In this document: positions 52,342 to 63,457 of the stretch, in pieces | How positions within the stretch are numbered: the stretch's first letter is position 1 | Layout: each line of letters begins with the position of its first letter | Assembly (NCBI GenBank): GCA_023548195.1 | Contig: JAJHZJ010000496.1 | Coordinates: forward strand, 5,329,001 to 5,393,000 | DNA: 64,000 nt | Source: Bettongia penicillata ogilbyi | Lineage: Eukaryota > Chordata > Mammalia > Diprotodontia > Potoroidae | Direction of reading: 5' to 3' | Translations under genes and position numbers: made by a program | Notes under the pieces: model-generated | The model's input: the letters and a program-made list of their open reading frames with translations, nothing else | What the model was told of the DNA's origin: nothing | Database searches by the model: none

Positions 52342-53138
52342 TTTTAAATAGTGTTTTAATTTTTTTCCAGTTACATGTGAAGATAAATTTTAACATCCAC
52401 TTTAAAAAAAGCTCCAAATTTTCTCTCTCTTTCAACTCCCTCTCCCTGAAGCAGTAAAAAATTTGTTACAGGCTATATATGTGCAGTCATGTAAAATACA
52501 TTTCCATATTAGTCTTGCTGTAAAAGAAGAAACAGACCAAAAAAAAGCCCACAAAAATACGGAAGTGAAAAGAGTAAGCTTTAATGTGTATTCAGAGTGC
52601 ATCAGCTCTTTCTTTGGATGTAGATAGTATCTTTTTCATCATGAGTCCTTTGAAATTGTCTTAGATCATTATTTTCCTCAGAATAGCTAAGTCATTCATA
52701 GTTGATCATCATACAATGTTTTTGTTACTGTGTGCAATGTTGTCCTGGTTCTGTTCACTTCGCATCAGTTCATTTAAGTCTTTCCAGTTTTATTTTCTGA
52801 AATCTGCCTACTTGTCATATCTTATAGCACAATAGTATGTCATTACATATGTATACCAAAATTTGTTTAACCATTCCCCAATTTGTAGCCACCACCTCAC
52901 TTTCCAATTCTTTGTCACCACAAAAAAAGAGCTGCTATAAATATTTTTATACATATGAGTTCTTTTCTCACTTTTAAAAATCTCTTTGGGATAGACCTAG
53001 CAGTGATATTGCTGCTTTAAAGGGTATGTGTGGGTTGATTGCTTTGGGGGCATAGTTCCAAATTACTTTCCAGAAGGGTTAAATCAATTCACAATTTCAC
53101 CAATAGTCCATTAGTGTCATAATTTTCTCACATCGAGA
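52342..53138 (-). mobile_element. L1 3' end: 3' UTR plus ORF2 C-terminus (antisense)
   Basis: A poly-T start, CCAGTTACATGTGAAGATAA, TTTCCATATTAGTCTTGCTG (3' UTR), then TTGTTACTGTGTGCAATGTT, CCATTCCCCAATTTGTAGCC and GGGCATAGTTCCAAATTACT (reversed ORF2 end). The flanks GGAGTTCTTT (52,332-52,341) and GGAGCTCTTT (53,139-53,148) make a 10-bp target duplication with one mismatch. Confidence 0.93.
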
Positions 53139-53148
53139 GGAGCTCTTT

Positions 53149-53629
53149 CATGGAAGCTCCTATGCAGTAGTCAACTGAAATGATCTTACCGTACTGGTGC
53201 TGATAGAAAACATTCTTTTGAATGTAATAAATTACATAAAATGTCAAATGGAGCAGTCGGCAAAGTTTTCCACTACTTGGTCTGATAAGCAAACCCAGAC
53301 CTACTAGTAAAAAAAAGATCCATAGTGCACTCATTCAACGGTGAAAGGAGCAAGGCTCAATAATAGCTGTAATTCTATAAGCTTCCAAATCAATGTTCTT
53401 TCCAATAGATTATAGTGTCTCCTTTTCAAACTTTTCCTATTGTACAATTTGATCTATCATCAATCCCAGACATGACTAAACAAAAAGGCCATCCATCTTC
53501 AGACACAATTGGGAGGAAATGTTTTCGTCTCCTTTCTTCGAGCTTCTCACGCTTTGTCTCTTCCGCTGCCTCCTTGTCAGACCATTCTCAGACATATTTC
53601 TATCCAGTCTCCTCAAGTTACCTAGAAAG
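53149..53629. other. Unassigned sequence
   Basis: Frames at 53,128-53,334 (minus) and 53,415-53,636 (plus) have no family signature. Nothing else is recognised. Confidence 0.4.
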
Positions 53630-53762
53630 AAATTGAGGCCCTGAGAAGTAAAATGACTTCCCCATAGTCACACCAATACAGAGCGGCAGAATTTAAACTC
53701 AGTTACTCAGATTAAAAATTCATTGTTCTTTCTTATATGCCATAAGGTCCTTCCTATACTTG
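53630..53762 (-). mobile_element. MIR3-type SINE fragment (antisense)
   Basis: AAATTGAGGCCCTGAGAAGT, TTCCCCATAGTCACACCAAT and GCAGAATTTAAACTCAGTTA are reversed MIR3. Confidence 0.7.
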
Positions 53763-54777
53763 TTTAGTGTACCGTCCTCTAGAGTCTCTTCTCTGATGGT
53801 TAACTTTGTTAACTAATTCATGATAGGATACTAATTGCTAACTGAAAGAAGAAAAGAGTGAATTAAATGAAAAAGCATTTATTCAGTGTCATGGGGAAAA
53901 AACACATGGTGGCGATGGGGATCATTAAGCTGGTGGTGATACATCTTCCTTAATTCTATTTCCATTGATAAAACAATATTCATGTCTGGTGCTACATTAT
54001 TGGGTAAGAATGTTATTTCTTAGTTTTTTAGTAGCTGTGGATTCTGGGGTGGTGAGGGCTGAAGCACCTGCAAAGGCTGTCGCTAGGTTACCCTCCACAA
54101 AGATCAGACCCTAGATGATGATTACGTGGGCTCAACCAGAAGTTGAACCAGTGGTCTAGGGGGTGTAATGAGGGCATGGATCTTTGGAGGGCTCTTAGGC
54201 ACAGAGTCCAGGAAAGTGCAGAAGTCATTTCACATACCTCAAAATTCTCTCTACATATGACTTATTAATGTAAAGGAATGACTGTAGAAATTTGACCTAA
54301 ATATATGTGGACAGAAGACTGTAGAGGATATTTCAAACATCATGTTCTTTTGCTGATGTTCTTAAAGGGTCTCTTTTCCAATGTTAAACAATTCAATTTG
54401 ACTTCCATATGCTCCCTCCCTAACCAACTGCCTTTTGATAACAGTATGCATGGATAATTACTGTGATTTGTTATTATTAATTATGTGTGAAGGAAGAAAT
54501 AAGGTGTCATCATTGTTTGAAGGAATCAAAAGTATTTAGTTTGAGAGACTGAAAGCCTTGAGATGGGATCTGTGTATGAAAGCTGTTCACATATCTTAGA
54601 CATAATAAGTATGGGTTAGGTTTGTTTCCTTCCCCCCCCACCTCATAGGATAGAAATAGAAGGAATACTAAAGGCAGTTACAGACAGGAATATTTGGATT
54701 TGATTTAAGGGAAGTTCTATCTACATATTTCTAAACCTTGAATATCAATCTAATAGATCAATCTAAATATAGAATGT
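53763..54777. other. Long stretch with nothing recognised
   Basis: About 1 kb with no gene or repeat family that I can name. Contains a C8 run at about 54,633. Confidence 0.4.
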
Positions 54778-54779
54778 TT

Positions 54780-54988
54780 CAAGGTAGAACAATAAATAGA
54801 GCACCAGGCCTGAAATCAAGAAGACCTGAGTTCAAGTCTGGCCTCAGGTACACTGTTTGCCTCAGTTCATCTTCTGTAAAATGAGCTGGAGAAGGAAATG
54901 GCAAACCACTCCAATATTTTTTTTCCAAGAAAATCCCAAATGAGGTCATCAAGAGATGTACACAACTAAAATGAATAGTAACAACCAA
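54780..54988 (+). mobile_element. Marsupial tRNA-head SINE with internal deletion
   Basis: ATAGAGCACCAGGCCTGAAA, CTGAGTTCAAGTCTGGCCTC, CACTGTTTGCCTCAGTTCAT, GAAATGGCAAACCACTCCAA and CCAAGAAAATCCCAAATGAG. The GTGTGACCCTGGGCAAG core is missing. Confidence 0.92.
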
Positions 54989-55242
54989 AAAGTATGGAAT
55001 AGTTTACTTTGGGAGACTCAATAACCACAGGAATTTGGATTATTTTATTTCTGTACATAATCTTTGTCACAAACACACATATCATATATAATTATGTTCT
55101 ATACACCACTTTCTATGTGCATACAATACATAAGAGATAATATATAGTAATGTATTCATAAACATATATATTTATGTATGTATATTAGTAAAAATCACAT
55201 ACATAATATGTTAGAATTATCAGTTATAGGTAGATAGATAGT
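54989..55242. other. Unassigned, with AT/TATG patches
   Basis: TA- and TATG-rich patches near 55,080-55,190 and GATA units at 55,230. Nothing else is recognised. Confidence 0.4.
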
Positions 55243-55320
55243 ATTCCAAAAGTCTCGGTGGAGTTTTAATTTTTAAAAGGTAAAATAACAAATAAAACAT
55301 CAAGACTTCTGGAACACCTT
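55243..55320. mobile_element. Short palindromic MITE, mariner-like
   Basis: The left end ATTCCAAAAGTCTCGGTGGA pairs with the right end (reverse complement AAGGTGTTCCAGAAGTCTTG), with TTTTAATTTTTAAAAGG in the middle. About 78 bp of near-palindrome resembles the 80-bp class of mariner-derived MITEs. A TA target site is plausible but not clear because GATA repeats abut the left end. Confidence 0.7.
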
Positions 55321-57471
55321 GAATATTGATATAAATGTACTTTATGTCGATTTTGTTTCTTACCTAAGGAAAAAGTGACATGTTATTAAAGATAATGGGA
55401 CCCCTTGGAAAGTAATTAAAGAAGTAGGGGAAATTGTGAAGTTCATAACTCTCATGTTATAGATGAGGCACAGAGAGGCTAGGTGAAAGGATGAACAGAG
55501 AACAAATATTACAAATATTGAGTAGAGCTTCTCTGGAAGATGTATTGAAGGACAAGGAAAGAGGAACATAGAAGACGACAGCTTGGTTTGATTTGTGGCC
55601 AGAATCCACAGAGGAGATGCTTGCATTGATGTACATCGAGCTTGAAGCATAAATGAATACTGAGTGTGATTGCATATTTCACTAGTCATTTGGAATCCTA
55701 TAGAGTTTTGCAGTTTCAGTAAATAGATTTATGTGCTCCTCCAGGGCATACATTCATTGGACTTGTTAATTCACTGAAATTAATGAATTTATATATGTAT
55801 AATGCTCTTAGCTAACATCTTTATTATGCAACTAATTTTGCACTTGTTTGGAGAATCAAGTAAAAGAAAGTGGATTTTTTTCCCCAAGTAACCTGGCATG
55901 AGCTCACTTTTTGGTTGTGTTCATGTACTGTGCTAAAAATCATCGTTCAAGGCACATGTAATAAACACTTGACTAGGTCACTACTGGTTTTAAAATATCA
56001 AAAGAGCTATCCTGAGATGAACAGATTTCTCTGCATCCCAAAGGGGATTTGAAACACATTTTAAACACTTGAAAATCTAGATTTGAATCTGAAACTTATC
56101 ATTTTATAGTTTTATAACCCTGGGACTTCAGGGTTCACTTGACTTCTGGGTTCTTCATTGGCCTCATAGTATGAAAGTGAAAGAAAGAGTTGACCTAGGT
56201 TAATTTTATGTTAGCCTTCTTGTCCTTTTTTGTTTCCTAGACCCCTTGGCTCTTTCCCTGAATAGTGATTCTAATATATAAGGAAAAACACATGGGGTTT
56301 CAAAGAAAACCAATCGGACCCAAACGTACTTACCAAAACAGAGCCCAAAAACCATGTTCTAAGAGCTCTTTCAGCTTTACAAGTGTGTATGTGTGTGTGT
56401 GTGTTGAATTATCTTCTAATCTCAAACACAAAGAAATGGAATTGTCTTAGACTGACCCTGCAGAGGAGCTAACCACACACAATTATTAAGAAACTAGATT
56501 TTTAAAACAATACAAACTATGCTAATTTTTGTGGAATGATCACTGGAGCTACCAGGTGCCTTTATAGCTGACACATCTGTTTCCCTGGCTTTGCAGAAAT
56601 CTTATTTATTGTTGCAATTATCAGGAAACAGTAATATGTGGGGAACTCCAACAGCACACAAACCAATCTTAGCCTCACATGGATTTGCTTCTGAGACCAT
56701 CAACAAGGCCTGTTCAGGAAGCACAGAAATCCATTTAGCTCTTAACTCCTTATAAGTCTCTTCTACCAGTTAAAATTGATATTCCCCATTTTTCTCCAGA
56801 GAAATGCAAATGTTGGCCAGCCGTTCTGGGGTTGGGAGAGAGGGAAGGGCAGGGAGCAGTTCAATCAGGGATTGACTTAAAATCTGTAGAGGATGCTGTC
56901 ACAGAAAGCACCTTCCAAGACTCATGGGCCACCCGCCTCCTTAGCAGAGACAGGGTAATTTATCATAGGACTGTCGTCCTGGCAACAGCAGAGTGAGGCT
57001 CCCACGTGACCTGGGGCAGCCTCTGTTGACCGCCTCTCCCTGACTGTCATGTCAGTAAAGGTTCCACTGTTTGCCACTGAAAAGGAAGAGAGACCATTGA
57101 GACTTGTTGAAAAGGCATAATAATGATGGTGTATCCCAGCTCTGAAAGCATCCCTTTGTCTTGTTGACATTTATTTTCATTCTAGCAATAGAATTCTCTC
57201 TAATTTTTGTTACACAGAGACCCCTTATTTATTCACACATTCAATATGTGTTTTTCTGTTGACTGAGAATTTGGTCTATCCCAAAAGAACAGCAAACACC
57301 AAATAATTGAAATTGCATAACTATTATGCCTTTTTATTTTTTTTTGAAGGAGTATAGTGATTACAGTTATACAAACATATATGTAGATAAATATATACAA
57401 AATATGTGTATGTATACATTTATGTATGACATGATATATGTATATGTAATTACATGTATATGTGCATATAG
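55321..57471. other. Long repeat-poor block, candidate conserved elements
   Basis: Only faint MIR-like pieces are suspected (55,455-55,490 and 56,105-56,175), with a short TG run at 56,384-56,404 and TA/TG text at 57,370-57,465. The part 56,520-57,190 is GC-balanced and unique-looking, with an octamer ATGCAAAT at 56,804-56,811. Small frames here (60-82 residues) have no domains. Confidence 0.4.
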
Positions 57472-57703
57472 GCAGCTGGGTGGCTCAGTGGATAGAGCAC
57501 CAGACTTGGACTCAGGGGAACCTGAGTGCAAAGCCAGCCTCACATTACCTATATGACCCTGAGAATGTAACTAAACCCTGTTTTCTTAGCTCCTCATCTG
57601 TAATATAAACTGGAAAATGAAATAGTAAACCACTCTAGCATCTTTGCCAAGAAAACGCCAAATTGCATCACAGAGAGTCAGACATGACTGAACAACAGTA
57701 TAT

Positions 57704-57705
<2 letters not shown>
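57472..57705 (+). mobile_element. Marsupial tRNA-head SINE, full length
   Basis: Head GGCAGCTGGGTGGCTCAGTG, GATAGAGCACCAGACTTGGA, then CATCTTTGCCAAGAAAACGC and GAGAGTCAGACATGACTGAA. Flanks are TA/TG-rich (TATGTGCATATA before, TATGGACATATA after), a plausible target duplication with mismatches. Confidence 0.94.

Positions 57706-57710
<5 letters not shown>

Positions 57711-57735
<25 letters not shown>
57711..57735. repeat. (TA)n microsatellite
   Basis: About 12 TA units after the SINE tail. Confidence 0.9.
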
Positions 57736-57742
<7 letters not shown>

Positions 57743-57897
57743 TAAATATTATGTAAGTAAATTTCCCCTTCTTATCTTTTTATTATGATGATTTTGAAAT
57801 CTTTTTAATACTAATAAAATTTGGAAGAGTTTTCATGTGCTGCTTTAATGAAATTTTTATGCTGCTACTAAACTCTCCATTCATTTACTTTCCTCAA

Positions 57898-57994
57898 GTA
57901 TAAAATACTGATAATAGATGTAGTTCTGATAAAATATTATGTAGTATAAACTACTGATATAATAGGTGTAGGTCTGATAAAATATTATGTAGTG
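57898..57994. repeat. 48-bp tandem duplication
   Basis: TTCTGATAAAATATTATGTA (57,924) recurs 48 bp later as GTCTGATAAAATATTATGTA, with matching ACTGATA-type text upstream of each. Two copies, a few differences. Confidence 0.8.
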
Positions 57995-58112
57995 GAAAAA
58001 GCATTGGTCTTATAGTCTGCAGGCTTAGATTTGATGCCCTGTTTTGACATGCAATAGCTTTTTGACCCTGAGCAAATCACTTAAGCCCTAATAGCATATG
58101 CAGCATCTTAAT
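57992..58112 (+). mobile_element. MIR-type SINE 5' half
   Basis: GTAGTGGAAAAAGCATTGGT, CTTAGATTTGATGCCCTGTT and GACCCTGAGCAAATCACTTA are the MIR head and core. Confidence 0.68.
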
Positions 58113-58334
58113 ATAATATCAATGGAACTCATTAGGGAAAGAATGCTTTTTCACCCTGATTTCCTCCTTTTGATGTTTTAAATTTAAAAAGTGGAAGGGA
58201 GAAAGTAGAATAGGATTGTACATTATACCTAAGTCACATATTATCATTAATTTTTTTAAAAATGTGATGTTTACTTACCCTTTTGATTTTCTGAGGATAA
58301 TTTTGTTGAGTTAGAGAACTCACGTTACAATCTT
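58113..58334. other. Unassigned AT-rich sequence
   Basis: Nothing is recognised. Confidence 0.4.
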
Positions 58335-58445
58335 AAGAGTTACCTGTGCCAAGGTCAAATAATTAATGCAAATGCAAGGTTGGACTGGAAGATGGGTCTT
58401 CCTGAGTCAGAGACCGTACTGCTCACTTTTACTGTTTCCCATTAT
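58335..58445 (-). mobile_element. MIR-type SINE fragment (antisense)
   Basis: GTTACCTGTGCCAAGGTCAA, AAGGTTGGACTGGAAGATGG and GTCTTCCTGAGTCAGAGACC are reversed MIR. Confidence 0.68.
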
Positions 58446-59089
58446 CAGAGAGTATTGACTCATTGGAACTTACAGGAAGATCGCTAATCATTTTAACTGG
58501 CAAATGGTGGGTTGAATTTCTCCCTTCCCTTATGTGTCATATTTCTGAGAAGAACACTTTTGGTGAAGAGGAATAAAAAGCAAACAAACAAAAAACAAAC
58601 CCTGAAATCCCAGAATGGATCTGGATTGGAAAAAGAATTAGGGAAAGAAAAACAAAACGATCATGGGAAATTGCAGAACAAAGATGCCAACAGGTAGATG
58701 AGAAAACATAGAGGAGTTGGGATGGGCCCTGGGATTTCAGGTGTGTTGGGATTTCTCAGAAAAAAGAGAATCCATCTAAGAAAGTAGTGTGATCATTTCT
58801 GTACAATGGACAGTAGCTGAGAGGTATAAGAGTATAAGAGCATATAGAAATTAGGTAACTTAGAGAGCATCAATGGAGATTGCAGATCCTAAAGGCAGGA
58901 GTGGAATCCAGGGGCTCCTGGCTTCATGTCACTGTATAATGGAGTAATTAGTCTATGTAAAATGGTTGGCAAAGCATAAAGTGTTCTGTGGTACCTGTGT
59001 TGAAGGGGATGGTGGTGTCTTCAACCCAATGGTGGGTTCATGAAATGCAAAGATAAAGAATGAATGAACCATGATTTTGAAGTTTTATG
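58446..59089. other. Mostly unassigned sequence
   Basis: A faint reversed MIR is possible at 58,848-58,945 (GCAGGAGTGGAATCCAGGGG). A CAAA-rich patch lies at 58,578-58,600. No gene is recognised. Confidence 0.4.
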
Positions 59090-59385
59090 AATTCACACAC
59101 ATATATACCAATGCACATGCATGCATATATATGTGTGTGTGTATTATGCATGAGTATATATGCATACATTTGCTTATATACGTGGATACACGTATTACAT
59201 GAATATGCATATGTACACATATACAACATATATACAAATAAATGTATACATAATAATACACGTATTTGTATACAAAAACATATATTCTCACATGTGTATA
59301 TACTTTAGAAGTAATACATATTCATAAATACATATATCCACACATATATACATAAACATACGTACGTATATACACCCGCACACAT
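59090..59385. repeat. CATA/TATG/CACA-rich microsatellite
   Basis: Nearly 300 bp of interrupted alternating purine-pyrimidine text. Cys/Tyr/His-rich frames on both strands are its translations. Confidence 0.92.
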
Positions 59386-59432
59386 TTCTACTCAGGATTC
59401 AGGTTTGAGGTTTAAGTAATCTTGTTCCCTTA

Positions 59433-59665
59433 AGGGCAGCTGGGTGCCAAGTCTGAAGTCAGGAGGACCTGAGCTCACATTTGTTCTCACATGTTTATTA
59501 GCTGTGTGACCCTGGGCAAGTCACTTAACCCGGTTTTCCTCGGTTTCATCATCTGTAAAATGAACCAGAGAAGGAAATGGCAAATCACTCCAGTATCTTT
59601 GCCAAGAAAACCCCAATCTGGGTCATGAAGAGTTGGATGTGACTGAAAAGTAACTGAACAAATCC
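59433..59665 (+). mobile_element. Marsupial tRNA-head SINE
   Basis: AAGGGCAGCTGGGTGCCAAG, GTGTGACCCTGGGCAAGTCA, TCATCATCTGTAAAATGAAC, GCCAAGAAAACCCCAATCTG and ATGAAGAGTTGGATGTGACT. Part of the head is deleted. Confidence 0.93.
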
Positions 59666-59992
59666 TTGTCCCTGGGAGAAGATCCAGGCAGCTGCTGCAG
59701 TTCCAACTGACTGATCCAATGTCTTTCCACAGGGTTAAAAATACATTAGAACAAATACCTAGAGGAACCACTTTATGGTAGGAGGAAGGTGTTCGCTAAC
59801 AGTAGAACCTACTTGTGGCAAGGAGATGGTGCAGAAGCTTTCCTGCAGCCTTCTCCATGTCACTTTGCTTCCAGCTGGGAAATTAATTGATATTCTTCAA
59901 TTCCTAGTGGGCCCTTTGTTAGTAGATATGGTTGCTGTTTCTAAGTAGGAGCCAAAGGGAGTAGAGGAGGGGATGGGAATCCCCACTTTCCA
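59666..59992. other. Unassigned sequence
   Basis: Nothing is recognised. Confidence 0.45.
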
Positions 59993-59994
59993 GA

Positions 59995-60332
59995 ATCTCA
60001 GAAGGACCTTCAGACCATGTTTGACCAAAGATCTCCTCTATAGTAGTCCAATAAGTGGTCATCCAGTCTTTACAGGGAGACTTCAAGTGAGCATGAGTCC
60101 TCTATGCCCCAAACAAGCCCATTCCACATTAAGATCAATTCAATCCTTGGGAAGTTGGTTCTGTCCATGTAGACCAAATCTATCCCTTGGCCACTTCTCT
60201 CCATGACTTCTGGTATTGCTGTCTGGGGCCAAGTAAACCAAGTCTAATTCCACTTACATATGACAGCCCTTCATAAACATGAAGACAACTCTCAAATTCA
60301 TCCTGTCTTCTCTTCTCAATTCATTTCAATTC
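59995..60332 (-). mobile_element. CR1/L3 LINE 3' region (antisense)
   Basis: AAGTGGTCATCCAGTCTTTA, AAACAAGCCCATTCCACATT, CTCCATGACTTCTGGTATTG, GGGGCCAAGTAAACCAAGTC and ACATATGACAGCCCTTCATA are the reversed CR1/L3 in order over about 330 bp, the best CR1/L3 copy here. The plus frame at 59,973-60,206 lies on it and is not a gene. Confidence 0.8.
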
Positions 60333-60334
60333 TA

Positions 60335-61300
60335 TATATGTTTATTAAATAACTATTATGATGCAATGTGTGTGCTATGCCTTAGGGAATACCAAGACCC
60401 AAACTAAAATATTCCTGGTCACATGAAGTATGCATTCTATTTGAAGAGATATAACATATATGAATAACTTCATGCAATTTGAAGAGGGAAATTAAATTAA
60501 ATTTGAGGAGGGCCATTAAAAATTGGGAAATCTTGGAAGATTTCATCTACCAGGTGACATTTTAGCTGACTCTTGTAGGAAGATAATATTTCTGAAAAGT
60601 GGAGACAATGAGAAAATACATTTCATGTATAAGGGATGATTTGCATACAAGGCAGCAGTGGAAAACTGGATTTAGACTGATACTTCTTTGGCTGAAGTAA
60701 AATATATATCATGGTGAGTGACATTATATAAAGTTGGAAAAATAGCTTGGAGTCAAATTGTGAATGGTCTTAAATGCCAGGCAACATGAGGTAGAAGGGA
60801 CCTAGCAAAGGCAAAAGTGTGATGTGTTCAAGTCTGTGTCCCAAAGAGAGTAATTTTGACAGAAGTAGGGAAGATGGATTGAAGAGAGGGAATAGAAGAG
60901 TGAGGAGACACAGCAATTCATAGTAGAGACAAAAGTAGATAAAGGTTTGTACTCAGGGGGTAGGCTATGTGAGTAGAAAAAAAGAGAAACATGGAAATTG
61001 AATCTTGACAGCTGCCTGGGTAAGGAGAATAGGGGAAAGGGAAAGGAGAGTCAGACCTGATTCCATTTACTATAGTAAAGGCAAAAGTAGACAAAGGTCT
61101 GAATTCAGGGAGTGGCTATGTGAGTAGAAAGAAGAGGATAGACAAGAGAAATGTGGAAATTGAACTGAAAGTCTTGACAGCTGCTGAGTAAGGAGGAAAT
61201 GGGAGAGGGAAATGAGAGTCAGGTCTGATTCCAAAGTTGTAAAACTGGGTGACTGGAAAGATGGTAATATCCTCAACAGAAATAAAGACCAATAGATGGA
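60335..61300 (-). mobile_element. Long L2 3' region (antisense)
   Basis: TATGTTTATTAAATAACTAT, CACATGAAGTATGCATTCTA, GTGACATTTTAGCTGACTCT, GGTCTTAAATGCCAGGCAAC and GTCAGGTCTGATTCCAAAGT are reversed L2 in order. It carries an internal tandem duplication. Confidence 0.75.
60925..61234. repeat. Tandem duplication of about 152 bp within L2
   Basis: AAAAGTAGATAAAGG at 60,931 and AAAAGTAGACAAAGG at 61,083 start two copies. Each runs through GTGAGTAGAAA, TGGAAATTGAA and CTTGACAGCTG to GATTCCA, with small indels. Confidence 0.92.
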
Positions 61301-61519
61301 GTCAATCACCTAGGCATGCTCAGGTCTACATTAATCTTCACATTAATTTTTAGAAGAATAGAATGAGGAAGGCATAACTAGACTATATTTCCTTTGAAAG
61401 AGGAAACACTCAATATGAGTCAACATTACAATATGGTCACCAATGGTGTTGTTTTCTATTTATTTTCAGTTTTTATAAATCATTTAGTGATGAAATTTGA
61501 GGTAAATCACATTGAGTTC

Positions 61520-61905
61520 AAAATCTATTATTTATTTTCCCTTTCCTAGCAAACCATACCTTGCAACCAAATTTTTTTTAAAAAAATAAAAAGTAGTTTA
61601 GCAAAACTCACCAGTACATAACATATCTGACAGTCCATGCAGTATTACTGACCTACAGGCCCCCACCTCTGTAAAAAAAAAAAAAGGGGGGAGAAAAGCA
61701 TATTTCTCCATTCTTTTCCAGGTTAAGTTTTGGTCACTTCATGTAAGCAACATCCTGTCTCATCTTTTCACTTTCATTTTATCCTGTATATTGTTTTCTT
61801 GTCCTACTTATTTCACTCTGTATTGATTCATGTCTTTCTGTGTTCCGCAGATACATCTCATTTCTTACCGAACAGTAATATTTTATTATGTCTCAGTACC
61901 AAAGA
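61520..61905 (-). mobile_element. L1-lineage (HAL1-like) 3' end (antisense)
   Basis: AGCAAAACTCACCAGTACAT, AACATATCTGACAGTCCATG, GTATTGATTCATGTCTTTCT and ACAGTAATATTTTATTATGT are the reversed 3' end of an L1-lineage element different from the L1 at 62-63 kb. Confidence 0.62.
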
Positions 61906-61909
61906 ATCA

Positions 61910-62050
61910 TAATCATGGAGTTACACCTGGAAGTGGTATCAGAGACCTTTTACATGTGAGGAAACTGAGACTCAGAGGGGTTACCTAAGTGCCCATGGTT
62001 ATTTCAGAGGCAGCATTTAAACCCCTAGTCCAGAGAAGTTTCTACCTTCC
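61910..62050 (-). mobile_element. MIR3-type SINE (antisense)
   Basis: GGAAGTGGTATCAGAGACCT, TGAGGAAACTGAGACTCAGA and GGCAGCATTTAAACCCCTAG are reversed MIR3. Confidence 0.8.
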
Positions 62051-62133
62051 TCCCCTGACCATTTACTCAAATGATGAGCCCCTATTTTGTCTCTAATCCT
62101 TCACTAATAGGTACCACATTTTAAGAAAGAGAT

Positions 62134-63457
62134 CATGGACTTCAAGTGCCAAGATGGTGGAGTAAGGAGGGAACCCTCTGAAACCCTCCAAAATTCCTCT
62201 CTAAACAACTATAAAACTACCTCAGAATTAATCTAGGAGGAGGGAAGCAGCTTATGGCCTGGCAAGAAAGGTCTGTCTCACTGAGGTGGGCAGGGAGGAA
62301 TGTCCAAGAGGGGCAGCAGCAGCACAACCAGTCTCACAGCAGAGGGCCTGAAGCAAGGCTCCAAGCTTGGGAAAAATTATAAGGAAAGCAGAAAACTGAG
62401 AAAAAATTTGCCACAAGTACCTCTGATAAAGGTCTCATTTCTCAAATATCTAAAGAACTGAGTCATATTTATAAAAATACAAGTCATTCCCCAATTGACA
62501 AATTGCCAAATGATATGAACAGACAGTTTTCAGAGAAAGAAATCAAAGCTTTCTATAGTCATATGAAAAAATGCTCAAAACCACTATTGGCCAGAAAAAT
62601 GTAAATTAAAACAACTCTGAGGTACCACCTCACCCTTATCAAAGTGGCTAATATGACAATAAAGGGAAAATGTTGGATGCTGGAGGTGATGTGGGAAAAC
62701 TGGAGCATTGTTGATGGAGTTGTGAACTGATGCAACCATTCTGGAGAGCAGTTTGGAACTATGCCCAAAGGGCTACCAAACTGTGCTTACCCTTTCATCC
62801 AGCAATACCACTGTTAGATCTATATCCTTAAAACATACAAAGAAGGGGGGGGGGTGGGAGGAAGGACCTCCCCACAAATATTTTTGTATAAGAATATTTA
62901 TAGCAATTCTTTTTGTATTTTTGAAAAATTAGAAATCAAAGGGAAGCCCATCGATTAGGGAACAGTTAAGCAAGCTGTGGTATATGATTGTAATGTAATA
63001 CTATTGTGCTATAAGAAATGAAAAACAAGTTGACTTCAGAAAAACCTGGAAAGACTTACATGAACTGATGCATAGCGAAGTGAACAGAAACAGTAGAAAG
63101 TTGTACTCAGTAACAGCAGAGTATTATATGATGAAGAACTATGAATGACTTAACTCTTCTCAGCAATATAATGATCCAAGACAATCCAAAAAGACTAATG
63201 ATGAATCATATTGTCTGCCTCTAGAGAAAGAACTGATAACAATTGCATAGAGACTGAAGCATGCTATTTTTCACTTTCACTTTTTTCCTTTTTATTAGTT
63301 TTCTTCTACAAAATGACTTGTATGGAAATATTTTACATAATTGCACATGCATAACCTATATCTGATTGCATACCATCTCAGGGAGGGGGGGAGAGGAGGG
63401 AGCGCTATAATTTGGAACTCAATATTTTAAATACAAAAGTTTTAAAAATGTAAAAAT
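62134..63457 (+). mobile_element. L1 with both ends kept and the middle deleted
   Basis: Begins with an L1-type 5' end (CAAGTGCCAAGATGGTGGAG, GAGGGAACCCTCTGAAACCC). At about 62,395 it jumps to the ORF2 C-terminal region (ACCTCTGATAAAGGTCTCAT, CAATTTGGAACTATGCCCA-type text at 62,752) and runs to the 3' UTR end (ATAATTTGGAACTCAATATT). AGAAAGAGAT flanks it exactly (62,124-62,133 and 63,458-63,467). ORF1 and most of ORF2 are absent, so it codes for no replication protein. Confidence 0.92.

Noticed and set aside
59038..59308. Three overlapping Cys/Tyr/His-rich frames
   Set aside because: Translations of a CATA/TATG microsatellite, open on both strands.
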